This document shows positions 41,328-52,710 of a stretch of 64,000 bases of DNA, one piece after another. The first letter of the stretch is position 1. Every line of letters begins with the position of its first letter. The position numbers and the translations under genes are program-made. Source of the DNA: Haematococcus lacustris (taxonomy: Eukaryota > Chlorophyta > Chlorophyceae > Chlamydomonadales > Haematococcaceae); NCBI GenBank assembly GCA_030144725.1, contig JASKMD010000024.1, positions 1,642,574 through 1,706,573 of the forward strand, in the 5' to 3' direction. Under the pieces are notes generated by a model that ran no database searches, was not told the origin of the DNA, and was given only the letters and a program-made list of their open reading frames with translations.

Positions 41328-42119
41328 TGCGCCACTAGGCTCGCTTCCTCGGAGGCATTGCGCCACTAGGCATGGGGTGCCAGCCATGTGAGTGTAAGTC
41401 AGCATGGTTGAGGTCGCAGCAGCCCTGGGCTTGCTTAGTCATCACCTTCAGATCATGGCGAGACTGCCGCCACTGCCTGCCTCCCTGCCTGCTGCCTGGC
41501 CATGGATGAGGCGCTGGGTCCCCCACATCAGGCCAGTTCCATGGTGTTCTTCATGATTACTGGGGTTAGGCAGCCTCGCCCGACCCTGTGTGGCTCCTGC
41601 ATGTGGCAATGGCGACATCATGGCTGTGCCAGGAGGACTGCAGTCTAGGTGTGAGAACAATGCCGTGTATGACCCTTCAAACCCAACCACCACCACCCCC
41701 TCCCAGCTCCCCGTACTCCTGCACCCACTCCATCCCCCGCTACGACCCTCCTGTGGCCAAGCTCACGGCTTCACCGCACTTCACCGCAGGCTTCACCGCA
41801 GGCTTCACCTAAGTCACGTCTGCCCCGCAGTGCTACAACAGTGAGGCACACCACCACTTCAGCCCAGACCAGTCCACACTGCGCAGGCCAAAGGGCAGTA
41901 GACTGGCTGAACCCCACTGCTACTGGACAGGCTGGGCAGCAGGAGTTGAGGGGCAAGCTGGCGGGCAGGTAGTGGAGGTGGTGTTGGGCAGGTCAGGGGG
42001 CAGGCTGAGGTCAAGACAAGGAGCACGCGGCAGAGGGCAGTAGGCCAGGTGTGGCGGTCCCATCAGCCGGGTGTTGGTGGTCAGGACCTACTATCGCGCT
42101 CGCATAAGACATCCGCATT
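41328..42119. other. Intergenic, no gene seen
   Basis: Contains a 27-bp tandem duplication around the proposed Fanzor start (GCTTCCTCGGAGGCATTGCGCCACTAG at about 41313-41367) and a TTCACCGCAGGC repeat (41770-41808). No supported coding frame. Confidence 0.5.
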
Positions 42120-42785
42120 CTGAAAAGATCCCAGCCGCGTTCATTCACTTAACCCTCAAGTTTTCGCGTCACAACACAAACGTTACTCTTGAGCATCTTC
42201 GACGCGACTTCAGGCAACTGAGATCCTGCTGACTTATCGACGAACTCTTCTAACACTGTAGCTCTGTCTCGCTAACCCAGCCCGGAACCGTAGCTGACCC
42301 CATCGGGTCACCAGCCAGGCGCATTGTGAGTCCGAGGTGCGCAATCAATGCTTGCGCACCTGGCTGCTTCTGTAAACGAAGCGCCTGACTCTCAGTCAGC
42401 ATGGCACGACACGACCCTGTACATGTCCCATGTTGCATGATGCGCCCTGCTGCCCCTCCCTTCACTGCAGAAACTGAAGGAAGCTGACCTCCTGCAGCAC
42501 ACAGTGCGGACCAGGAACAGCCAGGTGCGTATGACAGGCACACACCCATCTTCACCACCCACACTGGTAGCCATGCAGACTGCTGCTGCCATCTGCCGTG
42601 AGCCGTAAGCGGCCACGTGTGTAGAGTGTGGATGCACCGCAACAAGCAAGAAGGGTTGAGGACTATGCAGGGCTTGATGCCACCAAAGTGCTTGGCACCT
42701 GTCAACCGCCCGCTGGGCTGTTGTGTTGCGCACACTCTGCAGGCTGCACCACCCGTGTGCCCCTGCAGCCCTGCAGCAGCCAAAC
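42120..42785 (+). repeat. Conserved upstream block of F-box/LRR-like gene, copy 2
   Basis: Paralogous to 27800-28473 and 46010-46652. Here the 54-nt exon-like segment (about 42471-42524) is intact, between CACTGCAG and GTGCGT. Confidence 0.6.
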
Positions 42786-44507
42786 ATGGATGAGAGGTGC
42801 AGGCGCAGCCAGGGGCCTGAAGCAGGCAGTGCAACGGACACACCCTCAGCAGCAGATGTCCCTGCTCCAGCCCCCTCCCTACTGGACCTGCCTGTTTCAG
42901 TCCTCTATGACATTGCCAGCCGGGCTGTGCAGGTTGGGGCTGGAGGTCAGCTGTCCCTCACCTGTAGCGCCTTCTCCTTGGCTAACCTGCTGCATGCCCC
43001 AGGACTTCGCATCCAGCTGGATAGGCAGCGTTGCGACCAGCTGCTCACGCCCCGCTTTGTAGCAGCCCTCGTCGCCAGGACGAGTAACGTCGCCCTGACC
43101 CTGTACGATGACGTGTTGGACCATGTCATGGCAAAGCTAGGCAGCTGTGCAGCAGTGGAGGCTTGCAAGCTCAGCTGCAGAGGGGCTCCCTATTGTCAGC
43201 AGCCCCTGGACTGCACACCTAGCCTCGCCCAGGGCCTGCTAGACAGGTTCCCTGGCCTGACTGCCTTGTCCCTTCACGGCTACTCCGTCACCTGCAGCGG
43301 TTTGGCCAGCCTGCTCTCCCACCCACAGCTGGCCCTGCAGCTGCAGCAGCTGGACTTCCTTTACACCTGTATCCTGCAGCCAGAGCAGCCTGGCCCTGAG
43401 GCAGTGGTCCCAGCTAACCTGTTTCATGGTCTCAAGCTCAAGCAGCTGAGCTTGCCTATGATCAGCTACGAGGACAGCGGCCATAGTGAGATCCTGCTGC
43501 CTGATCTGCAGCCCTTGGCGCAGCACTTGACAGAGTTGAGCCTACAAGGCATTCCAATCGCTAAGCATCTCGGCATGGCTGCCTTACTGCGACCTCTGGT
43601 GCAGCTGCAGTTACTTGCTGCAGACATGTATGATGTTCAAGCGAGCCTGTTCGAGTCTGTGCGGGCACTGCCCAGATTGCACACCCTACAGCTGCCAATG
43701 TCGGTTGTGGAGGAGGATTTCATTGATCAGCTGCTGGCAATCACCCAGATTACCAGCCTCATGCTTGGTTCAATTGCAGACCTTGACAGGTCACGTGCAG
43801 ACGTGCCCTGCAGCTGGCAACGACTTGAGCTCACACGCCTCAATTACGCCACTGCCAAGTACCTGCCACTGCACTCCCTGACACAGCCCTTGATACTCTA
43901 TGTGCTAGACATCAAGATCAATGCAGCCTTCAGCCCTGAGGTAGAAGCCGCAAACCATAACCTAGCACATCCATTCAAAGTGCCTATTGTGTCCAAGGTG
44001 TTAGAGTTAGACGCTAGGTGCTACAGCATGTCAACGGTAGGAGAGGCTGCGGCTGTGGCACCTGCAATGGCACCACAGCAGGACGGGAAGTTGGAGCAGG
44101 TGGTGGCAACGCTGCAATCATTGAAGGGCTTTGCCACAGACATGGTGAGCTTGCAGAACTGGGGTTCTGTCAGCGTCAGTGACATCACGGCACTGGCTCC
44201 AGTGTGCCAGGGCTGCACACGCCTTGAAGTCTCCAATGTCAGCTCGTCTCCCTCCCTAGAGTTTTGGCGCCAGCTTACGCAGCTCATGCCCACAGTACAA
44301 CGGGTGACATTTGGCAGTGAAGAGGTTTCAGCGATGGAGGCCATGTGTGAGCCACTGCAGCTCATGGCTGAGGAGCCCTGGGTTCGCTGGCTGGACATCA
44401 TCATTTTCTGTTCCCTGGGTGACGCCCTGCCTGCATGCTGCCATGCCATCAACAGCCGCTTCAACGACCCTCATCAGCCTGCAAGGTTCAGGGTGTCTTT
44501 TGAGTAA
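42786..44507 (+). CDS. F-box/LRR-like protein, copy 2
   Basis: 573 codons from ATG at 42786. It has the same layout as copy 1: identical first about 40 residues, LLDLPVSVLYDIASR F-box-like segment, then leucine-rich repeats (FPGLTALSLHGYSVTCSGL; LQQLDFLYTCILQP; LPRLHTLQLPM; CTRLEVSNVSS). The N-terminal third and the HGYSVTCSGL repeat are nearly unchanged between copies, while the C-terminal half diverges strongly and the final residues are unrelated. That is as expected for rapidly changing ligand or substrate surfaces. The product is otherwise unrecognised. Confidence 0.72.
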   Translation: MDERCRRSQGPEAGSATDTPSAADVPAPAPSLLDLPVSVLYDIASRAVQVGAGGQLSLTCSAFSLANLLHAPGLRIQLDRQRCDQLLTPRFVAALVARTSNVALTLYDDVLDHVMAKLGSCAAVEACKLSCRGAPYCQQPLDCTPSLAQGLLDRFPGLTALSLHGYSVTCSGLASLLSHPQLALQLQQLDFLYTCILQPEQPGPEAVVPANLFHGLKLKQLSLPMISYEDSGHSEILLPDLQPLAQHLTELSLQGIPIAKHLGMAALLRPLVQLQLLAADMYDVQASLFESVRALPRLHTLQLPMSVVEEDFIDQLLAITQITSLMLGSIADLDRSRADVPCSWQRLELTRLNYATAKYLPLHSLTQPLILYVLDIKINAAFSPEVEAANHNLAHPFKVPIVSKVLELDARCYSMSTVGEAAAVAPAMAPQQDGKLEQVVATLQSLKGFATDMVSLQNWGSVSVSDITALAPVCQGCTRLEVSNVSSSPSLEFWRQLTQLMPTVQRVTFGSEEVSAMEAMCEPLQLMAEEPWVRWLDIIIFCSLGDALPACCHAINSRFNDPHQPARFRVSFE

Positions 44508-45339
44508 GGAATGGTCCAGCTTGTCCACAGGGTTGTGTGACGCCAGTTCATGGCAGCTTCAGGCAGAGCACTGTGGGTGAGGCTGCAGTGGCTGGACATG
44601 GTGGCCTGGTAGTGGGCTGTTGCTCCAAAGTCGCTTCAGAAGGAGTGCAGGAATAGGCAGCCCTGACATACTGCAACAGATGCTTGCTGGTGGTACGAGC
44701 AACCCGGACATGTTGGACGCTGTGAACATTGTGGCAACATTGTCAAGAGGGCTACTGGCAGGAATTACTGATGGTGGCCCAGTCCAGTCACCTCATGTGT
44801 TGTGACAGGAATGATGGATGGTGGCTGACCACTGGCAGCAAGTGACTGGTTGTGGCCCTAGCACCTGCTGTTGGTGGGAGTTACAGTTAGGCTGATCAAG
44901 GATGTGAAGCAAGGAAGGTGTGAAGCGGCGGCTGTGCCTTTCAGGCAACGAGGCATGTCTGACCACCACGCCACGGTGGCAGGGTGCTGCTGCGGCGCCT
45001 GGTGGAAGACCTGGCTATCTAAGTTGAACCTCTACCATCACACATCACCGTTACACGGAAACAAGCTGAACACCCGTCTGTTTTAAATGTAGCAACCCAT
45101 TGCCAACCCAACTCAACTCGATCGTTGGCATACAGCACGTCCTCGCTGCCCGCCCCCTCTTCAACATAATGCACGATGAAGCGTGGCTTTGGCGCCTGCA
45201 AATATAGTGTCAGATTGTGATGTCAGGGGAAGGGTGAGACACTCGCGCTCACCTCCGGTCGCTGACGCCCTGGGTCGGGTTGTTATGATACCTATCCCTT
45301 GCTAAGCTACTACCAACTAAGAAGGACGAGGGTAACGTA
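44508..45339. other. Intergenic with one exon-like fragment
   Basis: Mostly without coding signal. A minus-strand fragment at about 45197-45090 after a TTTGCAG acceptor reads APKPRFIVHYVEEG and LYANDRVELGWQW, which looks like an orphan exon of an unidentified gene. Confidence 0.4.
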
Positions 45340-45833
45340 AGGTGTCGCTCCTCTACCGCTCTGCAGGGCCGCAAGGAGGCTAGCCTCTAGCAGCTGACAG
45401 CTTTGTGTACAGCAGGAGCAGCTAGGAGTAGCAGGTGCACCGCCCACCACATACTCCTACCGCTGCCCACCCCCAGCGCAACACTGAGCACCACCAGCAC
45501 TCCCTCGCTTTCAGGAGTGCAGGGGAAGGCCACTCATGGACCCCTCAATGTCACAGACTGCAGGTCATGTGTTCAACTGCCACCAGCCCTTCATCGCCTG
45601 CTGCACATCATGAGGGATTTGAGGCGGCAGTGCACCGCCTGCTGCCCTCCACTCCCCGCAGGCCCCTCCCCCTCACATGCAGCCTGACAGGCAGTGCCAG
45701 CGGTGAGCAAGGCAGCACTGAGCGCAGGCACAGCCAGGCCCCAGTGGAGGATGTGTCATGTAGGGTGCTGCATGTAGGCACCTGCTTCTGCCCCTGGCCC
45801 TGCTGACCTTCACCTGCACCAGCCTGTCACACA
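45340..45833 (+). repeat. Duplicated block, copy b (empty site for element B)
   Basis: Homologous to 31990-32446 plus 38721-38780 with no insertion. A single CACCT at 45779-45783 marks the site occupied by element B in the other copy. Confidence 0.85.
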
Positions 45834-46009
45834 ACGCGCCCCTGGCTGCCAGGTATCAGGAAGGACAGGGCGGCGCACGGCACGAGGGCACAGGGGCAGC
45901 CCAGGGCAGCGCTCAGCGTACGGGTTTGGCTTGCCCTGACATGGCCTGCGCCCAACTGGCTATTGGTGATGTTGGCCCGCGCTTTGGAACGCTCGCATAA
46001 GAGTAACGC

Positions 46010-46652
46010 ACTCCGCATTCCTCCACCGCGTTCGTCTACCCATCGCGGCGCCACACAGAACGTCACTCATCAGCAACTGCCACGCGACTACAGACAACTG
46101 GGACCTGCTGGCTATCGATGAATCACTTCTTTACGTGCTGTAGCTGTGCCTCATCAGCCCGAAGTCGGAACCTTCGCGTCACCAACCATCGTGAGTCGCG
46201 GTGTCCGACCAATGGTTGCGCACCAGGCTGCTACTGTTCACGGCGCGTTTGCCTTCTAGCCGTCAAATCACGCCACGATCCATAACCTGCTCTCCATGCT
46301 GCGTGATGCGCCCCTGCTGCCCCTCCCTTCACTGCAGAAACTGAAGGAAGCTGACCTCCTGCAGCACACAGTGCGGACCAGGAACAGCCAGGTGCGCATG
46401 ACAGGCACACATCCATCTTCACCACCCACACTCGTAGCCATGCAGACTGCTGCTGCCATTTGCTACGAGCTAGAAACAGCAATGTGCGTAGAATGTAGCA
46501 AGAAGGGCTGCAGCTCATGAGGACTATGCAGGGCTTGATGCCACCACGGTGCTTGGCACCATCACCTCTCCATCGCCTGCTTGGCTATTGTGTTGCCCAC
46601 ACTGTGCAGGCTGCACCACCCGTGTGCCCCTGCAGCCCTGCAGCAGCCAAAC
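46010..46652 (+). repeat. Conserved upstream block of F-box/LRR-like gene, copy 3
   Basis: Closely similar to 27800-28473, including GACCTGCTGGCTATCGATGAATCACTTC, and it contains the intact exon-like KLKEADLLQHTVRTRNSQ segment (about 46338-46391). Confidence 0.6.
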
Positions 46653-48003
46653 ATGGATGAGAGGTGCAGGCGCAGCCAGGGGCCTGAAGCAGGCAGTGCA
46701 ACGGACACACCCTCAGCAGCAGATGCCCCTGCTCCAGCCCCCTCCCTACTGGACCTGCCTGCTGCTTTGCTGGAGGATATTGCCAGCCGGGCTGTGCAGC
46801 TGGGGGCAGCAGCAGTCCTTGCCCGCACCTGCTCAGCCCCTCTTGCTGCGGGCCCTGCAACGCACCCCAGCCTTACGCATCAAGCTAGATAGCCAGGTCC
46901 TCGACCAGCTGCTTTCAGCCCGCCTGGTTGCAGCCTTGCGCACCAGGACAGGGAAGCTGGCCCTAATCTTACTGCAGCCAGAGACACAGGCCAGTGGACA
47001 CTACGCTGAGGTGCTGGCCCATGTGCTGGCAGAGCTGGGCAGCTGCTCAGAAGTGGACACTTGCAAGCTGACCAGCAGTGCAGCTCCCAACCAACGACAG
47101 CCGCTAAACTGCACACCTGGTCTTGCCCAAGGCCCTGCTAAACAGCTTCCCCAGCCTGACTGCCCTGTCCCTTCACGGCTACTCCGTCACCTGCAGCGGT
47201 CTGGCCAGCCTGCTCTCCCACCCACAGCTGGCCTTGCAGCTGCAGCAGCTGGACCTCACTGGCACCGCCATCCTGCAATCCCATCAGCCTGGGCCTGAGG
47301 CCATGGCCCTGGTGAACATGTTCCATGGTCTCACGCTCAAGCAGCTGAGCTTGACCGCACTAGTGCTGCCTGACATGCAGCCCCTGGCGCACCACCTCAC
47401 TGAGCTGCACCTTCAGAACTGGGAGCTGCCTTGTCTTGCATCAGCGCTTAGCCCATTGACTGAGCTGCGGCGGCTCGTCATGTCTAAAAAGTACAGCCTT
47501 GCAGGCCTATCTGAGGTGTTGCAGGCGCTGCCCCGGTTACACTCACTGCACCTGCCTCAGGCCAGGGTAAGGGACCAGCGAGAGTTGGCCGCCTTGCTGG
47601 CAGCCACCCAGCTCACCTGCGTCCAGCTGGAATCAATCACTGAGCTGACAAGCTCATGTGCGGCATCAATCTGAAGCTGGCAGCAGCTGGAGCTGACTGG
47701 GGACATGGACTGCTCTGCAGCCGCCTACCTGCCCCTGCACTCCCTTACCCGGCCCCTGCTGATTAAGAACCTCAGAATCTGCATTAATGATGAAGGCTCC
47801 AACCAATGCCTGCAAGGTGTCAGTTTAGCTTGTGGGCCTGATGCTGAACCTTACTAACCACAACTTCACATATATTGAGATGCCCCAGTCGTTGTGTTGC
47901 TTAGGCTACACAGATTTTTTTTTGTGGTATGTGACTGATCTGCATGCTGCTGATGTTCCAGCACTGGCCTCAATGTGCCATGCCTGCACTCACCTTGTCT
48001 TCT
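46653..48003 (+). pseudogene. F-box/LRR-like protein, copy 3 (pseudogene)
   Basis: Same start (MDERCRRSQGPEAG) as copies 1 and 2, but the frame shifts near 46840-46850. It shifts again at 47131-47137 (GGCCCTG where the others have GGGCCTG), and it meets an in-frame TGA at 47672-47674 where the paralogs have the Cys codon of PCSWQ. LRR-like coding continues past the stop (SWQQLELTGD, LPLHSLTRPLL) and again at about 47930-48000 (DVPALASMCHACTHLVF). It is then cut by the GGGGC cassette at 48004. Multiple lesions make this a genuine pseudogene and not a single assembly slip. Confidence 0.8.
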
Positions 48004-48189
48004 GGGCGGGGCTGGGCGGGGCGGGGCGGGGCGGGGCGGGGCGGGGCGGGGCGGGGCGGGGCGGGGCGGGGCGGGGCGGGGCGGGGCGGGGCGGGGCGGG
48101 GCGGGGCGGGGCGGGGCGGGGCGGGGCGGGGGGGGGGGGGGGGGGGGGGTGTATCATCATACATATCAAATGTGTAGTGTTCTGTCCAG
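48004..48189. repeat. GGGGC tract plus 38-nt tail cassette, copy 2
   Basis: A GGGGC tract (48004-48128), a G run to 48149, then after TG the tail TATCATCATACATATCAA...GTTCTGTCCAG (48152-48189). It matches the tail at 3680-3717 with one mismatch. Confidence 0.75.
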
Positions 48190-48625
48190 GTAGTCACCAA
48201 GTAGCTATAGCACGTTGTGAGCACTGCTGGCATGCTTGTGTGCATGGTATGTGCTAGTGTGGATGATTTGTGCTAGCATAGGCAAGCTGTAACAGTCCGT
48301 CCAGCACCAGCAGTACCCACAACATCAGGCGGCCACTAGCCGTTAACACATTGAACAGAATAAATGGCAGCGGCTCGTCATTAGCTCGGCTCCTGACACC
48401 TGAACAAGTTCGGCTTAGTGCATGCAACCTTTATCAAACCGTCGCATTTGTCCAGTTGACAAGGTCTGTAGCTGTGTGGTGCTCAGTGACCGCTGTTGTT
48501 ACGCAGGTAGCCACACTGCCGCGACTGCCACGACTGCTGCGGCAGCCTTCAGGGTGATGATCACAGCATATGTACTCGCCTAGTAGGACGCTTGAGCCGT
48601 CGCTAGCACGTATGACTGCGGGAAG
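48190..48625. other. Intergenic and 5' region of TruB gene
   Basis: No coding feature and no recognised regulatory element; it includes whatever promoter the TruB gene has. Confidence 0.4.
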
Positions 48626-51600
48626 ATGAAACGAGCCAGCTTAGCCTCGCACCACTCTGCCAACTGGGGCAGCAGCTCAGCGCCAGGCTTGGCACTGCCA
48701 GTGCACCTGCCTGGCAGGACAGCAAAAGTAGGCAGGCCTCTGAGCTACCTGGCAGCTGAGGGGCAGCTGAGGACTAGGCAGCAGCAGCACGCCCTAGCAG
48801 CATACCCACAGCTGCGTCTGCGTTCCGAGAGATTTAGGACAGGCTCCAAGCCTGGGCAAAGACCATGGCGCCAACCACAGAGGGAAGCAACAACCACTGA
48901 AGAAGACCACTGTAGCCCTATCCTGGAGCAAGGGTCAGGTCAGGCCGTGCCAGCCCCCCGCTCCGCTGCCAGTGCCGCCTGGCGACAGCTAGGACCCAGC
49001 TTCCTCACAGCTGCCTGGGGCCTGCCCACCCCCGCCCCCCCTACCCCCTTTCCCCCAATTAACCCTGCCACCAGCCCAGACAGCAGCCTGGACTGGACCT
49101 TTGACGAGGAGGCGGAGGCGGAGGACTCAGCAGCGCTGCGCCTGGTGGAGCAGTCGCGGCTGACACGGTGAGGGTAGGGATCCCACCCACCCACCCACCC
49201 ACCCACTCATCCACCCGTCCACCTGCCCACCCACCCACCCACCCACTCATCCACCCGTCCACCTGCCCACCCACCCACCCACCCACTCATCCACCCGTCC
49301 ACCTGCCCACCCACCCACCCACCTGCCCACTCACCCACCTGCTTGCCCATACATCGGGGTTGGGCTTATGCCGGGTGTTGCCCAGGCGGGTGGCACCTAG
49401 AGGGGGTGCCTAGGGTGCGGGCAGGTGTTGAGGCTGCTGGGGAGACCAGGGTGCAGGGTGCAGGGGGCCCAGGAGGAGGGCTCCAGGCAGCGTGGAGTGG
49501 AGGGGTGCAGGCCGGGGCGGGCCCCAGGATGGGGAGCAAAGTGGCCGTGGGGTTGAGGAAGCTAGGGGCAGGTGGAGCGGGTGCAGGGCGGGGGTGGGCA
49601 CAGCCAGGAGCCCTGAGGGCGATGGGGTAGGGATGGAGATGAGGCAGGGCAGTAGTGGTGCCTGGGGCTCTGAGCATGAAAGGTGTGGGAGAGGGGCTGA
49701 CTAAAGGCTGCAAGGGCGTGTCCAGGGAGCAGCTCAGCGGACGTGATGGATCACTGGGCTGGTGCCACAACAGCTATGCCAGCTGCCTCCTAAGGGCTGA
49801 GGTTCCTGAGGGCGCCTAGGCTTGAGCATTCCTTAGACTTGGCTGCCCTGCTGCTCAAGCCTGTGATGTGCACCGCCTCCCCTCCCCTCCCTCTTCCCCC
49901 CACTCCCTGCTCCTTGTTTCCACTCACACCCCTGCTCCTCCTCCCTCCGGCTGCAGTCAGCGTGCCCAGGTGGCTGCCCTGCCCCCCAAACCCACCGTCA
50001 TCACCCGGCTACCGGAGCACTTGGCCCAGCCTGTGCTGCGCAACGCCCTGCTGCTGCTGGACAAGCCGGCAGACTGGTCCTCAGAGGAGGTCACCAGGTC
50101 AGCGGGTCAGGGTTAGGGGTTAGGGTAAGGTCCGAGGGTGCTCATTGCGAGCATACAGGGAACCTACCCAGGGTCAGGGTTGTTTGTTCAAGTCTAGGTT
50201 CAAGTTACAACACATCCTCGCCACCCCAGCTCTATGGGCCCACTATGGCATACCCCAGCTGGCCATGGTCCATAGCCTGTGCCCAGCCGACTGAACACCA
50301 GCCAGGTCATCAGCGGCTGGTGTGGCGGGAGTGCATGGGCAGGGAGGCTGGTGCAGTATGGTGTGTGAGGTTTGGCTGCAGGGCGCTGCGGTGGTCCCTC
50401 AAGCTGCCTCGCCAGGGCCAGGACTGCCAGGTGAGGGGCAGGGGCAGGGGCAGGGGCAGGGGCAGGGGCAGGGGCAGGGGCAGGGGCAGGGGCAGGGGCA
50501 GGGGCAGGGGCAGGGGCAGGGGCAGGGGCCATTGAGACTGGGTCATCGTGGCACCCTCTGGCCCTGAGCTCTAGCTACACAGGGGTCAGTGCCCTCAACA
50601 CTTTGGCCCCCCTATGGGCCCCTTGCACCACAGCCCACAGCCTAGGATGCAATGGTGTCCCAGGCGCCTCCGGCTGCACTACGCCCTGCCTGTCCTACTG
50701 CATCCCCTGCCACCTCTGACTCACCCCTGCCCACACACACCTGCCCGCTGCCTGCCTGCCCTGCTGACGCTGCAGGTGGGCTACGTGGGCAGCCTGGAGC
50801 CAGGCGCATCAGGCCTCATGGTGCTGCTGATGGGGAAGGTGGGCACCTGCCTGCCCTGCACCCATACACACCCATCACGCTAGGCTGTGCGACTGGCCAT
50901 CGGCCACGGGCAGTGTGAGCCTCATGCATGGCACCAGGCACCGTGTGCTTGTTTGACTGCCATCTGCCCACCTCACCTGCCCACCTGCCCTCATGCATGC
51001 CCAGCAGCTAGCAGTTGAGGTTGCCTCTTATCTGGGAGCGCTGCTGCACCATGAAGCTCCTGCTTCTTCTTACACCTCCCAAGCCCTGGTGTATTCTTCT
51101 GGTCATCTGACTCGATTCTTCACTGCCTGCCCCTTGTAAGTGCTACGCTTCCTTGACCACAGCTGTATGTCCGCACTGACTTGTGTGCCACCGCACCCTG
51201 CCTCCAGGCCACTGCCTTGGCTCGCCTGGTACGTGCCACGCCCACGCGCTACACCGGGCTGGTGCGGCTGGGCACCAGCACCGACACCTACGACTCGCGC
51301 GGCAAGGTCACATCGCAGGCGCCCACGTCACACATCACGGACGCCGCCATCGCGGAGGTGGCGACACGTTTCACTGGCGAAGGACTGCAGGCGCGTCGGC
51401 TGCGTTGGTGCAGCGCACGACACGCTTGCCTATGCGTTTGGCCGTCTGCCTCCACGCGTGCCTGCACTTGTGCGTTGTTGTTCCCTTCTGCCCCAGTGCA
51501 GGTCCCTCCGCTCATCACAGCTATTAAACTGCGGGGTCGGCCAGTCTATGAGCTAACCCGCAAGCGCCCTTCCAAGCAGCTGTGAGTGCAGGCACCCACA

Positions 51601-52381
51601 TTGCGCCCTCTCTCTGCTCCAGCTCCTCCCGGAGGTATCCCATATGGCTAATGAGACACATAACTTCTGTCTATTTTGACCTATGGACCCGGAGGTTTTT
51701 GTATGACTAATGACTAATGACCTAAACGTTATGTCTAATTTAGCCTGTTGCCTGCTTTGTGGAGCCCTGGTCTCGCCTTGCCTCGTTTTGCCTTGCCTGC
51801 CCTGCCCCCTGACACCCACATGGTACCTTAGGCGAGTATGAAGCTTGGGCTGGGGTATGGTAGCGGACATGGCACGACACGCATCGCATGGCCGACATAC
51901 GATTGTGTGCTGGCCCAGGGTGCGTCGCCGGTGCTTGCATCCAGGCAGCCCCAGGCGGTGCACATCAGCCACCTTCACCTGAGCCGAGCCGAGCCAGGGA
52001 GCCGCGACCTGCAGCTGGACGTCACTTTCTCACGCACTGGCTTTCCCAGGGTGCGCAAACGCGTGAGGGCACGAGGGCTGCGCGAGGACTGTAGTCCCCA
52101 ACACGCTTGCACGTCTGCAGCAGGATCGTTGCGGCAAATGCAGCAGGTTGTCGCCGACGACGTATCTTGCAGGTTGTACTCCCCGCAGGTTTGCAATGTA
52201 GCTGTGTGTGTCGCTGTTGTCGCCGTTGCAGTCGCTCGCCCACGACATTGGACTCGCCCTGGGCTGCGGCGCGCACCTGGCCCAGCTGCGGCGTGAAAGT
52301 GTCGGCGGCTTCAGCGTGGACGACGCCTGGACACTGGATGCGTTCATGCCTGCCGCCAGGAAGTTTGCGAAGAACAAATGA
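48626..52381 (+). CDS. TruB-family tRNA pseudouridine synthase, eight exons
   Basis: Exons 48626-49167, 49957-50097, 50382-50430, 50776-50838, 51208-51390, 51502-51581, 51945-52050 and 52232-52381 total 1,314 nt, exactly 438 codons including TGA, with all phases consistent. The N-terminal about 180 residues are low-complexity and may carry an organelle targeting peptide. The TruB core then starts LLLLDKPADWSSEEV. The catalytic loop reads VGYVGSLEPGASG where the family has a GxLDPxATG pattern, so the catalytic Asp is Glu. Then come GKATALARLVRA, TRYTGLVRLGTSTDTYD, VPPLITAIKLRGRPVYEL and the C-terminal SLAHDIGLALG. Family enzymes convert U55 of tRNA to pseudouridine. Intron 5 begins GC (CTGCAG|GCGCGT). 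Activity with Glu is uncertain. Confidence 0.88.
49184..49335 (+). repeat. CCCACC minisatellite in TruB intron 1
   Basis: CCCACCCACCCACCCACCCACTCATCCACCCGTCCACCTG-type units repeated about three and a half times. Confidence 0.9.
50433..50528 (+). repeat. GGGGCA hexanucleotide tract in TruB intron 3
   Basis: About 16 copies of AGGGGC right after the exon 3 donor (GTGAGGGGCAGG). Confidence 0.95.
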
Positions 52382-52710
52382 AAAGCGCGATTAGCCAACA
52401 CAGCATCATCATCAACAGCTGTCCTTTCTGCACCCAGGCATGGATCCAGCAACTATGGGACGTCCCACGAGCACTCCTTCAATATCATATGCAGAGTGGC
52501 ACTGTCATCCCATCCATTGCATCATAACAACTGATGTGCTGCGAAACGGGGAATCACTAGATGTCACGTCGTGAGACCGATTACCGATTACAAGTTGAAC
52601 GCACTGACGAGGCGGCGTCCATCTTTGCAACGACGCTTCACGGGTGTGACGGGTCTTTCACGGAACCCTATGCCTGAAACGCAGTCTGTGCCGTAGTATT
52701 CTTGCACGCC
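52382..52710. other. 5' flank of propeller-like copy 2
   Basis: No gene. From about 52560 it resembles the sequence upstream of copy 3 (CACGTCGTGAGACCGA, GACGAGGC, GACGGGTCTTTCACGGA), so promoter and 5' UTR were duplicated with the gene. Confidence 0.6.

Noticed and set aside
45019..45201. Small gene encoding a 60-residue protein on the minus strand
   Set aside because: Only one exon-like fragment with an acceptor, no start or continuation, and no family match. It is kept as a note in the intergenic entry.
48004..48149. Gly/Arg-rich and Pro-rich proteins over the GGGGC tract
   Set aside because: Microsatellite translation; similar spurious frames appear over every G-rich tract in the window.
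50105..50126. Interstitial telomere in TruB intron 2
   Set aside because: Only about two and a half GGGTTAG-like units; too short to interpret alone.
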